5,271 bases of DNA from Novosphingobium sp. (GCA_028697875.1 JAQVEQ010000195.1:1-5271); one strand, 5' to 3'; shown: positions 1 to 5,271, counted from the stretch's first letter. Notes: generated from the letters alone by a model not told the origin. Translations and numbers: made by a program.

Positions 1-945
1 GTCGGGCAGATAGAGGCTGCCGAAGGTCACGCGGTGCGTCGTGGCGGAATCGGCGTCCATGATGATGTAGATCGCCACGTCATTCGTGATGACCAGCGAA
101 AGGCTGGGCGGCAGATTGACGAACAGGAGGCGGTTCTGTTCTTCCTCGGTCAGTTTCGGGAAGACCGGGAAAAGCGCCTTCTCGGTGGGATTGAAGGCCG
201 CATTCTTGTGCAGCGAGCCGTTCAGCCGGTAATAGCCCGCCGTTCCCTTCGGCACTTCGGGGAAGCTCGCCTCGGCGCTCGGGATATAGTCGTGCAGCCC
301 CTGGTGCAGGCGGCTGGCGTGATAGCCGTCGTTGTTGTTTTCGAACTGGACCTTCCAGTTCCAGGCGAAGTTCTCGACGACGGGCTCCGGCCCGCGCAGC
401 TTTTCCAGCTCGTAATTGGCGACGATCGGCTCCAGCGGCGCGAGGCGTTCGACCAGCGGCTCCGCATCGGCATCGAAATTGACGAAGATGAAGCCGTGCC
501 ACACTTCCACTTTCAGCTTGGGCAGGTTGTACCTGGCCTTCTCGAAGTCGCAGGTCTTGTTCATGGCCGGGGCGCCGACCAGCTTGCCATCGAGATCGTA
601 GGTCCAGTGGTGGTAGGGGCAGATGAAAGCGCGGGCATTGCCCTTGCCTTCGGCCACCAGCATCGCGCGGTGCTGGCACACGGCGGACATCGCCTGGAGG
701 CCGCCCTCGCGGTCGCGCGTGACGATGATCGGCTCGTTGGCATGGGTGGCGGTAATGTAGTCGCCCGAATTGGGGAGCCATTCCTCGCGGCCGGCACACA
801 GCCATTCGTGATAGAAGATCGCCTCTTTCTCGAACGCGAAGAATTCCTGGCTGGTGTAGATTTCCGGCGGCAGGGTTTCGGCCTCTTCGGTGGGCTTCAC
901 GGAGGATGCGAAGCTATCGAAGAACTTGTCGGTTAGAAGTGTCAT
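1..945 (-). CDS. Rieske non-heme iron ring-hydroxylating oxygenase, alpha (catalytic) subunit, 3' end missing
   Basis: First 315 residues of an oxygenase alpha subunit; the frame is open to base 1, so the C-terminus lies outside the window (family members usually have about 400-450 residues). The Rieske [2Fe-2S] domain is clear: C90-x-H92, then 16 residues, then C109-x2-H112 within CPYHHWTYDLDG. The catalytic domain begins near residue 190 and carries NNNDGYHASRLHQG, giving the bridging Asp206 and mononuclear iron ligands His209 and His214. The third ligand, an Asp/Glu, should lie beyond the edge. Such cytoplasmic enzymes take electrons from a ferredoxin and/or reductase to hydroxylate or demethylate aromatic, steroid or quaternary-amine substrates; neither partner gene is visible. 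The ATG at 943-945 is chosen because GAGG sits 7 nt upstream and the protein starts with a normal N-terminal extension. It lies 211 bp after the SDR gene, a gap with operator-like repeats. The substrate is unknown. Confidence 0.95.
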   Translation of the reverse strand, partial: MTLLTDKFFDSFASSVKPTEEAETLPPEIYTSQEFFAFEKEAIFYHEWLCAGREEWLPNSGDYITATHANEPIIVTRDREGGLQAMSAVCQHRAMLVAEGKGNARAFICPYHHWTYDLDGKLVGAPAMNKTCDFEKARYNLPKLKVEVWHGFIFVNFDADAEPLVERLAPLEPIVANYELEKLRGPEPVVENFAWNWKVQFENNNDGYHASRLHQGLHDYIPSAEASFPEVPKGTAGYYRLNGSLHKNAAFNPTEKALFPVFPKLTEEEQNRLLFVNLPPSLSLVITNDVAIYIIMDADSATTHRVTFGSLYLPD

Positions 946-952
946 GATGCGA

Positions 953-956
953 CCTC
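953..956 (-). promoter_or_regulatory. Ribosome binding site of the Rieske oxygenase gene
   Basis: The minus strand reads GAGG followed by TCGCATC and then ATG, a 7-nt spacer. This supports the ATG at 943-945 as the start. Confidence 0.6.
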
Positions 957-974
957 GTTCGTAACGTTGACCCA

Positions 975-989
975 TTGTGCGGCGCACAA
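975..989. promoter_or_regulatory. Perfect 15-bp palindrome, candidate operator in front of the Rieske gene
   Basis: TTGTGCGGCGCACAA has two exact 7-bp arms around one central base and ends 29 bp before the Rieske ATG. A weak promoter can be drawn over it on the minus strand: TTGCGC (998-1003), 18-bp spacer, CACAAT (974-979). The palindrome would then overlap the -10 box and spacer, a typical place for a repressor. The promoter boxes match consensus poorly, so only the palindrome itself is firm. It could instead form a short RNA hairpin. Confidence 0.45.
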
Positions 990-1059
990 GGCGAGTCGCG
1001 CAAGTGGACGCTTCCCGCCGTGCATCTTCGGAACAATTGCACCGATTTCCGCCAAATCT

Positions 1060-1086
1060 CGATCAAGCTTATACGGTCGCGATCAA
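1060..1086 (-). repeat. TTGATCG direct repeat at 20-bp spacing flanking a TATAAG box
   Basis: On the minus strand TTGATCG occurs at 1080-1086 and again at 1060-1066, exactly 20 bp (about two helical turns) apart, with TATAAG (1068-1073) between them. The same-face spacing is what a tandemly bound activator or repressor would need, and TATAAG could be a -10 element. No good -35 lies 16-18 bp upstream; TTGCAA is 20 bp away. Chance occurrence of a 7-mer pair is possible. Confidence 0.3.
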
Positions 1087-1156
1087 TGTTGCTTTGCAAT
1101 ATGCGCGCAATTTCTTGTCCGCTGGCCCGACCGCGCCGCCTGGCTGCGGCAAGCGC

Positions 1157-1975
1157 TCAGTAACGCTGGCCGATGCAGCCGTCGTGATAGATCGACGCCC
1201 CGGTCACGAAACGCGCTTCTTCCGAGGCGAGATAGACGAAGGCATGCGCCGTATCCTCCGGTTCGCTGGTGATCCCCAGGGCTCCCCGCGCGGCGATCTG
1301 CGCTTCGGCATCCTCGGCCGAGGCATAGTGCCCCCGGGCCGCGTAGTCGGCCAGCCCTTCGCGGATCAGCGGCGTCATCGTGATGCCCGGATGGACCGAG
1401 TTCACGCGGATCCGCTTCGGCCCGAATTCGAGCGATGCGCACAAGGTCAGCATGCGCCCCGCCGCCTTGGACGCGTGATAGCCGATATTGCGCGCGCTCG
1501 GCATGTAGGACGCCATCGACAGGTTGTTGATGATCGAACCGCCTCCTTCGAACCGCTGGCGGCTTTCCTCCAGCGCCGGAAGGCAGGCCTTCATGCCCAG
1601 GAACAGCGCGTCGTGGTTGACCGCCATGACCTTGCGCAGATCGTCCAGCGAACAGTGTTCGATACCGGAATGGATCGAGATGCCGGCATTGTTGACGAGG
1701 ATGTCGATCCCGCCGAACTCCGCCGCCGCCTGTTCGGCGATACGCGCCCAGTCGGCTTCGCTGGTCACGTCGTGCCGCCACAGGCGGAATGCCTCGCGCG
1801 GGCCGGCCTGGGCCATGCGTTCGGTGATTTCGGCCACTTCGTCGTCGCGGAAATCGGTGCCGATCACGCCCTTGCAGCCTTCGCGCAGGAACGCTTCGCA
1901 GATCGCGACACCGATGTTCCCGTTGCGCCCCGCGCCAGTGACGATCGCGACCTTGCCTTCCAGCCTGTTCCCCAT
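1157..1975 (-). CDS. Classical short-chain dehydrogenase/reductase (SDR), 272 aa
   Basis: NAD(P)(H)-dependent oxidoreductase of the classical SDR family, full length. The Rossmann cofactor motif is TGAGRNGNIG (residues 13-22), two residues longer than the usual TGxxxGxG. D41 at the end of the second strand suggests NAD(H) preference; D69 lies in the adenine-binding region. NNAG is at 95-98, and the catalytic tetrad is N120, S153, Y166, K170 (YHASK). PG at 196-197 follows the nicotinamide side. The C-terminal part (FVTGASIYHDGC) matches the usual 'TG..i.vDGG' region, with DGC in place of DGG. The ATG at 1973-1975 is preceded by a strong GAGGAGAG. Within a catabolic cluster it probably oxidises an alcohol or dihydrodiol made by one of the oxygenases; that role is inferred. 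It lies 117 bp downstream of the amidohydrolase gene, behind a hairpin-rich spacer. The family call is very safe; the substrate is unknown. Confidence 0.95.
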   Translation of the reverse strand: MGNRLEGKVAIVTGAGRNGNIGVAICEAFLREGCKGVIGTDFRDDEVAEITERMAQAGPREAFRLWRHDVTSEADWARIAEQAAAEFGGIDILVNNAGISIHSGIEHCSLDDLRKVMAVNHDALFLGMKACLPALEESRQRFEGGGSIINNLSMASYMPSARNIGYHASKAAGRMLTLCASLEFGPKRIRVNSVHPGITMTPLIREGLADYAARGHYASAEDAEAQIAARGALGITSEPEDTAHAFVYLASEEARFVTGASIYHDGCIGQRY

Positions 1976-1981
1976 TTTCCG

Positions 1982-1989
1982 CTCTCCTC
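1982..1989 (-). promoter_or_regulatory. Strong ribosome binding site of the SDR gene
   Basis: The minus strand reads GAGGAGAG, then CGGAAA and ATG. The extended purine match fixes the ATG at 1973-1975 as the start and suggests that the SDR is translated efficiently and independently of the upstream gene. Confidence 0.75.
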
Positions 1990-2034
1990 GTATTTCTGTT
2001 CTTGCCGGCCCGAGGCTATGCCCGCGCGGCAGGG

Positions 2035-2092
2035 GGCGGCAATCGCCGCCACCCCGCTTTCCGCCCTTGCGGGAAAACCGCCCCTTGCGGGG
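2035..2092 (-). terminator. Cluster of GC-rich hairpins after the amidohydrolase stop, candidate terminator or attenuator/mRNA processing element
   Basis: Immediately after the TGA at 2093-2095 the minus strand reads CCCC-GCAA-GGGG (2081-2092), then CGGTTTT, then CCC-GCAA-GGG (2064-2073) with flanking TTT/AAA that could extend the stem across a CGG bulge. Next comes GGCGGC-GATT-GCCGCC (2035-2050), a perfect 6-bp stem. The first two share a near-identical repeat (CCGCAAGGGGCGG / CCGCAAGGGCGG) and GNRA-type GCAA loops. CCCCGC (2087-2092) can instead pair with GCGGGG (2052-2057), so competing folds exist. Hairpin 1 plus CGG-TTTT resembles a weak intrinsic terminator with only four Ts. Because the SDR gene follows on the same strand, partial termination or 3'-end stabilisation is also possible. 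Confidence 0.5.
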
Positions 2093-3262
2093 TCAGATGT
2101 GCATGATGTCGGCGACGGCCTTGCCGAAGAAGGCCTCGCGCGCCGACTGGGATACGTCGCCAAGCTGCTCGTCGTAGATCCGCACCGAATCCTGATGCCC
2201 TTCGACATGCGGGAAATCGGACGAGAACACGACGATTCCCTCGGGGATACGCTCGATCGTCGGACGCAGCCTGTCCTGCTGGTGCACCACCGACACGCGC
2301 ACTTGCCGCTGCATGTATTCGCTCGGCTTGAGCGGCAGATCGTAGCGGCCGAAGGCCAGCATCTTCGGCCGGCTCATGTCCGCTTCGGCATCGATCGAAT
2401 CGATGAAATGCGGCAGCCAGTCGATGCCCAGTTCGGACACGATGAAGCCCAGCTTCGGATAGCGTTCCATGACCCCGCCGAAGATCATCGAGGCGATCGC
2501 CATCTGCGGCACCATCTGCCGGGCGAGCGAGGCGAGGCGATAGAAGGTCATGATATCGTCGCCCATGTTGCCCCAGCCGGGGTGCATCGGCGCGCGGCCG
2601 CCGCCGACATGGAACATGATCGTCATGCCCAGGTCCTGCGCTTCGGCCCAGAACGGTTCGAAGTCGGGGTGGTTCAGCGCCTTGTTGCCTTGCGGGTCGG
2701 CCTTGACGAAAACGACCGTGGAGCCCTTCTGGCGCATGCTGCGCATCTGGGCCCGGCTCCATTCCACGTCGACGAGATCGACCACCACGGTCGGGATCAG
2801 GCGGTCGGTATAGCCGTGCAGCCGGTCCGCGGCCCAGTTGTTGTAGGTGTCGAGCGTCTGCAGCGCGAGTTCCATTTCCCCCGCCCGCACCGCGTTGCGA
2901 TAGGGATGGTAACCCAGCGTCGGCAGGACGATCTGCATGTCGATCCCGCGTTCGTCCATCCACTTGAGGCGCGGTTCCGGCTCGCTGGCGGCTGGCAGGT
3001 AGGCTCCGGCTTCGATCGCCTGTTTCGGCGGTTCCCCGCCCCTGATGAAGGCTTCGTAAGCTTCGCGCACCTTTTCCGGCACGAGCTTGAGCGGATCGGG
3101 CCGGATAGCCGGGGGAACCGAGGCGAAAAGATCGCCTACCACGACATCGACCAGCTTTTCCGCCGCGGACATCGGCGGCAGCTTCGCGGCAAGGGCGGGA
3201 TTGGCCTTTTCGAACCAGTCGGTCGGTTCCTGAAAATGGCTGTCGGCATCGATAATACGCAT
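2093..3262 (-). CDS. Amidohydrolase-2 family metal-dependent hydrolase/decarboxylase-like protein, 389 aa (complete)
   Basis: Full-length TIM-barrel protein of the amidohydrolase_2 (ACMSD / gamma-resorcylate decarboxylase) type. The N-terminal motif DADSHFQEP (residues 5-13) supplies the likely metal ligands D7 and H9. MFHVGGG (216-222) gives H218, and SSDFPH (347-352) gives D349, usually a metal ligand and catalytic acid/base. The strand that carries a catalytic His in known decarboxylases (GHxGE) reads SELGIDWLP here (276-284), with E277 in that place. Known relatives decarboxylate or hydrolyse carbon-carbon bonds of aromatic or ring-cleavage acids with a divalent metal; the actual reaction here is unknown. 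No signal peptide is seen, so it is probably cytoplasmic. ATG 3260-3262 has GGGAG 9 nt upstream and lies four residues before the motif, so little N-terminus could be missing. It is a divergent paralogue of the partial protein at 4211-5271, sharing the QI..P.LG, FH.GG, E.GI.W and DFPH blocks. Confidence 0.92.
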   Translation of the reverse strand: MRIIDADSHFQEPTDWFEKANPALAAKLPPMSAAEKLVDVVVGDLFASVPPAIRPDPLKLVPEKVREAYEAFIRGGEPPKQAIEAGAYLPAASEPEPRLKWMDERGIDMQIVLPTLGYHPYRNAVRAGEMELALQTLDTYNNWAADRLHGYTDRLIPTVVVDLVDVEWSRAQMRSMRQKGSTVVFVKADPQGNKALNHPDFEPFWAEAQDLGMTIMFHVGGGRAPMHPGWGNMGDDIMTFYRLASLARQMVPQMAIASMIFGGVMERYPKLGFIVSELGIDWLPHFIDSIDAEADMSRPKMLAFGRYDLPLKPSEYMQRQVRVSVVHQQDRLRPTIERIPEGIVVFSSDFPHVEGHQDSVRIYDEQLGDVSQSAREAFFGKAVADIMHI

Positions 3263-3271
3263 GGCTGCTTT

Positions 3272-3276
3272 CTCCC
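3272..3276 (-). promoter_or_regulatory. Ribosome binding site of the complete amidohydrolase gene
   Basis: GGGAG on the minus strand, followed by AAAGCAGCC and ATG (9-nt spacer). It supports the start at 3260-3262. Confidence 0.6.
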
Positions 3277-3309
3277 AGACTCGTCTTGTTCGTGCAGGAC
3301 GGACTGTGG

Positions 3310-3322
3310 GCGGGTTGCCCGC
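3310..3322 (-). other. Small leader hairpin upstream of the complete amidohydrolase gene
   Basis: The minus strand reads GCGGG-CAA-CCCGC, a perfect 5-bp stem with a 3-nt loop, between the candidate promoter (3329-3347) and the ribosome binding site. There is no T-run, so it is a poor terminator for the dioxygenase gene. It could shape the 5' leader of the amidohydrolase mRNA. Confidence 0.3.
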
Positions 3323-3328
3323 AATCTC

Positions 3329-3347
3329 ATCGTCTGGCCGGACTATA
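3329..3347 (-). promoter_or_regulatory. Imperfect palindrome overlapping a -10-like box, candidate regulated promoter of the complete amidohydrolase gene
   Basis: In the 104-bp gap 3263-3366 the minus strand reads ATAGTCCGGCCAGACGAT (3329-3346), in which 7 of 9 base pairs of the dyad match around GGCC. The left arm runs into TATAGT (3342-3347), a good -10 look-alike in the locally AT-rich stretch 3342-3366. No recognisable -35 lies 16-18 bp upstream, where the dioxygenase stop codon would fall (about 3365-3370). A dyad over the -10 suits a TetR- or GntR-type repressor, but no regulator gene is in the window. Moderate to low confidence. Confidence 0.4.
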
Positions 3348-3366
3348 TCGTTTACTTATGCGAATT

Positions 3367-4203
3367 TCACCCCGCCGGATCGCCTGGCCGGAAATCCGGA
3401 ATTTGTTCGTACAGGCTGCGGCTCGCGACGACTGCCCGTTGAAGCTTGCGGCGGGTCACGCCTTCCAGCGCATGGCGCGCATGCTGGAGCCGGATGTTGT
3501 CCCAGATCACCAAGTCGCCTTTCGCCCAGCGGTGTTCATGGAGCGAGGCCGGATCGTAGAGCACCGCGAACAACTGTTCGAGCAGATGCTCGCTCTCTTC
3601 CGGCCCCAGTTCGTTGATGCGGGCGGTCTGCGCCTGGTTGACGTACAGCACGGGACGGCCGGTGCGCGGATGCGCGATCACGGCCGGCCGGTCGAAACGA
3701 TGCGCGGAGCGGGGAATGTCATAGGAAACGGCCCGTCCGCTGGCCGAGGAACTGACCGCCGCGGCAGTCAGCCCTTCCAGCCGCATGCGCAGCCCATCGT
3801 CGAGTTCCTCGCAAGCGCGCGCGCCATCGGCGAACAACGTGGCCGTCTGCCCGTCCACCACGTCCAGCGCATGGAGCGAGATGTAGGAGAACGGCTCCGG
3901 CGCGAAAGCGAGGTCGGAATGGAACCCCAATGCGCCCAGCCCCAGCACGCCGTCGTCCGGCGCGACATAGTTGAGCGTCGCCCGGTCGCCGAGGACCGGG
4001 CCGAACAGGCGCATGATCTCCAGCTGGCGGGCAAGCGGCAGCGCCTGCCCCCGCGCCACGAGCAGGCCGTGGCGGTCGATCAGCGCCCGCAAGGCCGCCT
4101 CGTCCTCCGCCGCCAGAGGCCGGGAAAGGTCGGTCAGGAGTTCCACCCCGAACGGGTCGAGCGTTCGCCACGCAAGCCGCGTCGCCATGCCTGCCGGTTC
4201 CAT
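3367..4203 (-). CDS. TauD/TfdA family 2-oxoglutarate- and Fe(II)-dependent dioxygenase, 278 aa
   Basis: Cytoplasmic dioxygenase that couples 2-oxoglutarate decarboxylation to substrate hydroxylation; family members act on taurine, aryloxyalkanoates, sulfate esters and other small acids. The iron triad is H95-x-D97 (GFHSDLAF) and H241 (WDNIRLQHARHAL). R252 and R256 (TRRKLQR) follow H241 by 11 and 15 residues, the spacing of the 2-oxoglutarate/substrate arginines in TauD. T120 in DGQT is the likely 2-oxoglutarate-contacting Thr. The length is normal for the family (about 280-300). I start at ATG 4201-4203: GAGG (4209-4212) lies 5 nt upstream and the start falls 7 bp after the upstream amidohydrolase stop. 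An earlier in-frame ATG at 4243-4245 would add 14 low-complexity residues inside that gene; a later one at 4186-4188 lacks a good ribosome site. Tight spacing implies co-transcription with the upstream amidohydrolase. The substrate is unknown. Confidence 0.93.
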   Translation of the reverse strand: MEPAGMATRLAWRTLDPFGVELLTDLSRPLAAEDEAALRALIDRHGLLVARGQALPLARQLEIMRLFGPVLGDRATLNYVAPDDGVLGLGALGFHSDLAFAPEPFSYISLHALDVVDGQTATLFADGARACEELDDGLRMRLEGLTAAAVSSSASGRAVSYDIPRSAHRFDRPAVIAHPRTGRPVLYVNQAQTARINELGPEESEHLLEQLFAVLYDPASLHEHRWAKGDLVIWDNIRLQHARHALEGVTRRKLQRAVVASRSLYEQIPDFRPGDPAG

Positions 4204-4208
4204 CGCCG

Positions 4209-4212
4209 CCTC
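4209..4212 (-). promoter_or_regulatory. Ribosome binding site of the dioxygenase gene, overlapping the upstream stop codon
   Basis: GAGG on the minus strand shares its GA with the TGA stop (4211-4213) of the preceding amidohydrolase and sits 5 nt before ATG 4201-4203. This geometry decides the start and suggests translational coupling. Confidence 0.55.
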
Positions 4213-5271
4213 AATCGAGCGGGATGTTGTAGAGCCGCGCGGCATTGCCGCTCAACACCTTGCGCTTGGTCGCTTCCGGCAGGCCGGCCAGCGCCGCAGC
4301 CACCTTGTCCAGCCCTTCGCCATAGAGGCAGGTCGGGTGCGGGAAGTCGGTTTCGAACAGGACGTTGTCTTCCCCCACCTGTTCGATCGTGTGTGCGATG
4401 TCGCCATGTTCGAACCAGAAGCAGGCGTGGATCTGGCGGCGGAAATAGTCCGACGGCTTCATCGAAAGATAGCTGACCGAGGACGGAGCCAGTTCGTCGA
4501 CCTGGTAGTCGAGGTTTTCCAGCAGGTACGGAATCCAGCCGATCCCGCTTTCGACCGAGACGAATTGCAGGCTCGGGAAGCGTTCGCACACGCCCGAAAA
4601 CAGGAGGTTGGTCAGCACGCGGGCATTGCTGAAGAACATCATCGCCCCGCCCACGGCCAGCTTCTGGTCGTCGCCTTGCGAAGGCCAGGGGGTCGATCCG
4701 AACCAGGTGCGCTGGGTCTGGCTGCCGCCAATGTGAAAGTTCACCGGCAAGGCAAGGTCCTGGCACGCTTCCCACAAGGGATCCCAGAAACGTTCGCCCA
4801 GGTCCGCCATGCCCGCGTCCTGCGGGTCGGAATTGGTGATGATCCCGCGCAAGCCCATGGCCTTGGCCCGTTCCGCCTCGGCAATCGCGGCATCGAGATC
4901 CCACCACGGCAGCAAGGCCATCGGCAACAGCCGCCCGCCGGACTGTTCCTGCAATTCGGCCATGGCGTCGTTGTAGACCGTCGTCGTCACCATTCTCAGG
5001 TCCGGGTCGTAATCCGACGCCTTGGTGTTCCCGAAGCCGAGCAGGTTGGGATAGACGATCTGCGCCCACACGCCGGTCCGGTCCATCATCTCCAGCCGGG
5101 GCGCGACGCCCGAGGCCCCGTCATGCACGTCGGCATAGCGCAGGTCCATGAAGCTCGCCCCGTGCTGCTTGGAGCCGTCCTTGAGGATGCAGGCGGCCGG
5201 CTGGGCCAGCCCGAACGGCCGCCCGTCGAGGAACCAGTGCGGCGTGCCGTCCACGTCGCGCACTTGCGGCC
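4211..5271 (-). CDS. Amidohydrolase-2 family metal-dependent hydrolase/decarboxylase-like protein, 5' end missing
   Basis: C-terminal 353 codons of a second amidohydrolase_2 protein; the reading frame runs open through the right edge. A GTG at 5261-5263 is in frame but is very unlikely to be the start, because the N-terminal D-x-H metal motif expected before 'DVDGTPHWFLDGRP' is absent; roughly 20-50 residues lie outside. Counting from that GTG codon as 1: NFHIGG 175-180 (metal ligand H177), VESGIGWIP 237-245 (E239 where decarboxylases have His), and ETDFPHP 304-310 (D306, H309). The chain ends NAARLYNIPLD, a typical family ending. The reaction is probably decarboxylation or hydrolysis of a ring-derived acid in the cytoplasm; this is inferred from the family only. 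The stop is followed after 7 bp by the TauD-type dioxygenase, so the two form a translationally linked pair. It is clearly paralogous to, but diverged from, the protein at 2093-3262. Confidence 0.9.
   Translation of the reverse strand, partial: PQVRDVDGTPHWFLDGRPFGLAQPAACILKDGSKQHGASFMDLRYADVHDGASGVAPRLEMMDRTGVWAQIVYPNLLGFGNTKASDYDPDLRMVTTTVYNDAMAELQEQSGGRLLPMALLPWWDLDAAIAEAERAKAMGLRGIITNSDPQDAGMADLGERFWDPLWEACQDLALPVNFHIGGSQTQRTWFGSTPWPSQGDDQKLAVGGAMMFFSNARVLTNLLFSGVCERFPSLQFVSVESGIGWIPYLLENLDYQVDELAPSSVSYLSMKPSDYFRRQIHACFWFEHGDIAHTIEQVGEDNVLFETDFPHPTCLYGEGLDKVAAALAGLPEATKRKVLSGNAARLYNIPLD

Larger units (their letters stand above)
946..1156 (-). other. 211-bp intergenic region between the SDR and Rieske genes, probable regulatory region
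   Basis: This is the longest non-coding gap and is richer in A+T than the flanking genes around 1030-1115. I find no convincing small gene; the short frames crossing it on either strand lack family features. Reading on the minus strand it holds: a weak 5-bp stem (GCCGC/GCGGC, 1135-1150) just after the SDR stop, without a T-run; TTGC-N9-GCAA (1094-1110); the repeat TTGATCG twice, 20 bp apart, flanking TATAAG (1060-1086); and a perfect 15-bp palindrome (975-989). A separate, regulated promoter for the Rieske gene is the simplest reading, but this is inference. Confidence 0.5.

Noticed and set aside
34..936. A 300-codon plus-strand open frame opposite the Rieske gene
   Set aside because: It lies in codon register with the Rieske reading frame. 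The minus strand has intact Rieske and iron-binding motifs, so this is a shadow.
914..1099. A 61-codon minus-strand frame covering most of the SDR-Rieske gap
   Set aside because: It overlaps the Rieske start out of frame, has no clear ribosome site and its product looks random.
1094..1110. TTGC-N9-GCAA dyad as a LysR-type box
   Set aside because: Arms are only 4 bp and the spacing does not give the T-N11-A signature; too weak to call alone.
1135..1150. Stem-loop after the SDR stop as an intrinsic terminator
   Set aside because: Only a 5-bp stem and no T-run follows on the minus strand.
977..3442. An 821-codon open frame on the plus strand spanning the SDR and amidohydrolase genes
   Set aside because: It is exactly codon-aligned opposite both minus-strand genes, so its stops could arise only from TTA, CTA or TCA codons, which GC-rich genes avoid. 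Its product is Arg/His/Asp-rich without domain features, while the minus strand encodes complete motif-bearing enzymes.
3286..4476. A 396-codon plus-strand open frame opposite the dioxygenase
   Set aside because: Same codon-register shadow effect; no recognisable protein features, and it cuts across the ends of two well-supported genes.
5261..5263. GTG as start of the partial amidohydrolase
   Set aside because: The frame stays open upstream to the edge and the expected N-terminal D-x-H metal motif has not yet appeared, so the true start lies beyond the window.

Overview
This is a GC-rich stretch of a bacterial chromosome or large plasmid. It holds five genes, all read from the minus strand, so transcription runs from the right end of the window to the left. 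Gene content, codon use (TTA, CTA and TCA almost absent) and protein style fit an alphaproteobacterium, most likely a sphingomonad (Novosphingobium/Sphingobium type). That assignment is inferred from general resemblance, not from a marker gene.

Layout in order of transcription: (1) an amidohydrolase-2 family protein whose N-terminus lies beyond the right edge (4211-5271); (2) a TauD/TfdA-type 2-oxoglutarate- and Fe(II)-dependent dioxygenase, 7 bp downstream and almost certainly co-translated with it (3367-4203); (3) after a 104-bp AT-rich gap with a -10-like box inside an imperfect palindrome, a second, complete amidohydrolase-2 protein (2093-3262); (4) after a 117-bp gap filled with small GC-rich hairpins, a classical short-chain dehydrogenase (1157-1975); (5) after a 211-bp gap with a perfect 15-bp palindrome and a spaced direct repeat, the first 315 codons of a Rieske non-heme iron oxygenase alpha subunit, cut by the left edge (1-945).

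Two unrelated non-heme-iron oxygenases, a dehydrogenase and two paralogous metal-dependent amidohydrolase-fold enzymes on one strand look like part of a catabolic cluster for an aromatic, alicyclic or terpenoid/steroid-like compound. A plausible division of labour is hydroxylation (Rieske, TauD-type), alcohol/diol oxidation (SDR), and C-C hydrolysis or decarboxylation (amidohydrolases). The substrate cannot be read from the sequence. No ferredoxin, reductase, transporter or regulator gene is inside the window.

The most interesting points are the intergenic elements, which suggest that the downstream genes are separately tuned and not one simple operon, and the Glu that replaces the usual catalytic His in both amidohydrolases. 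I found no RNA gene, mobile element, CRISPR array or clearly new system. Long plus-strand open frames in the window are codon-register shadows of the minus-strand genes.
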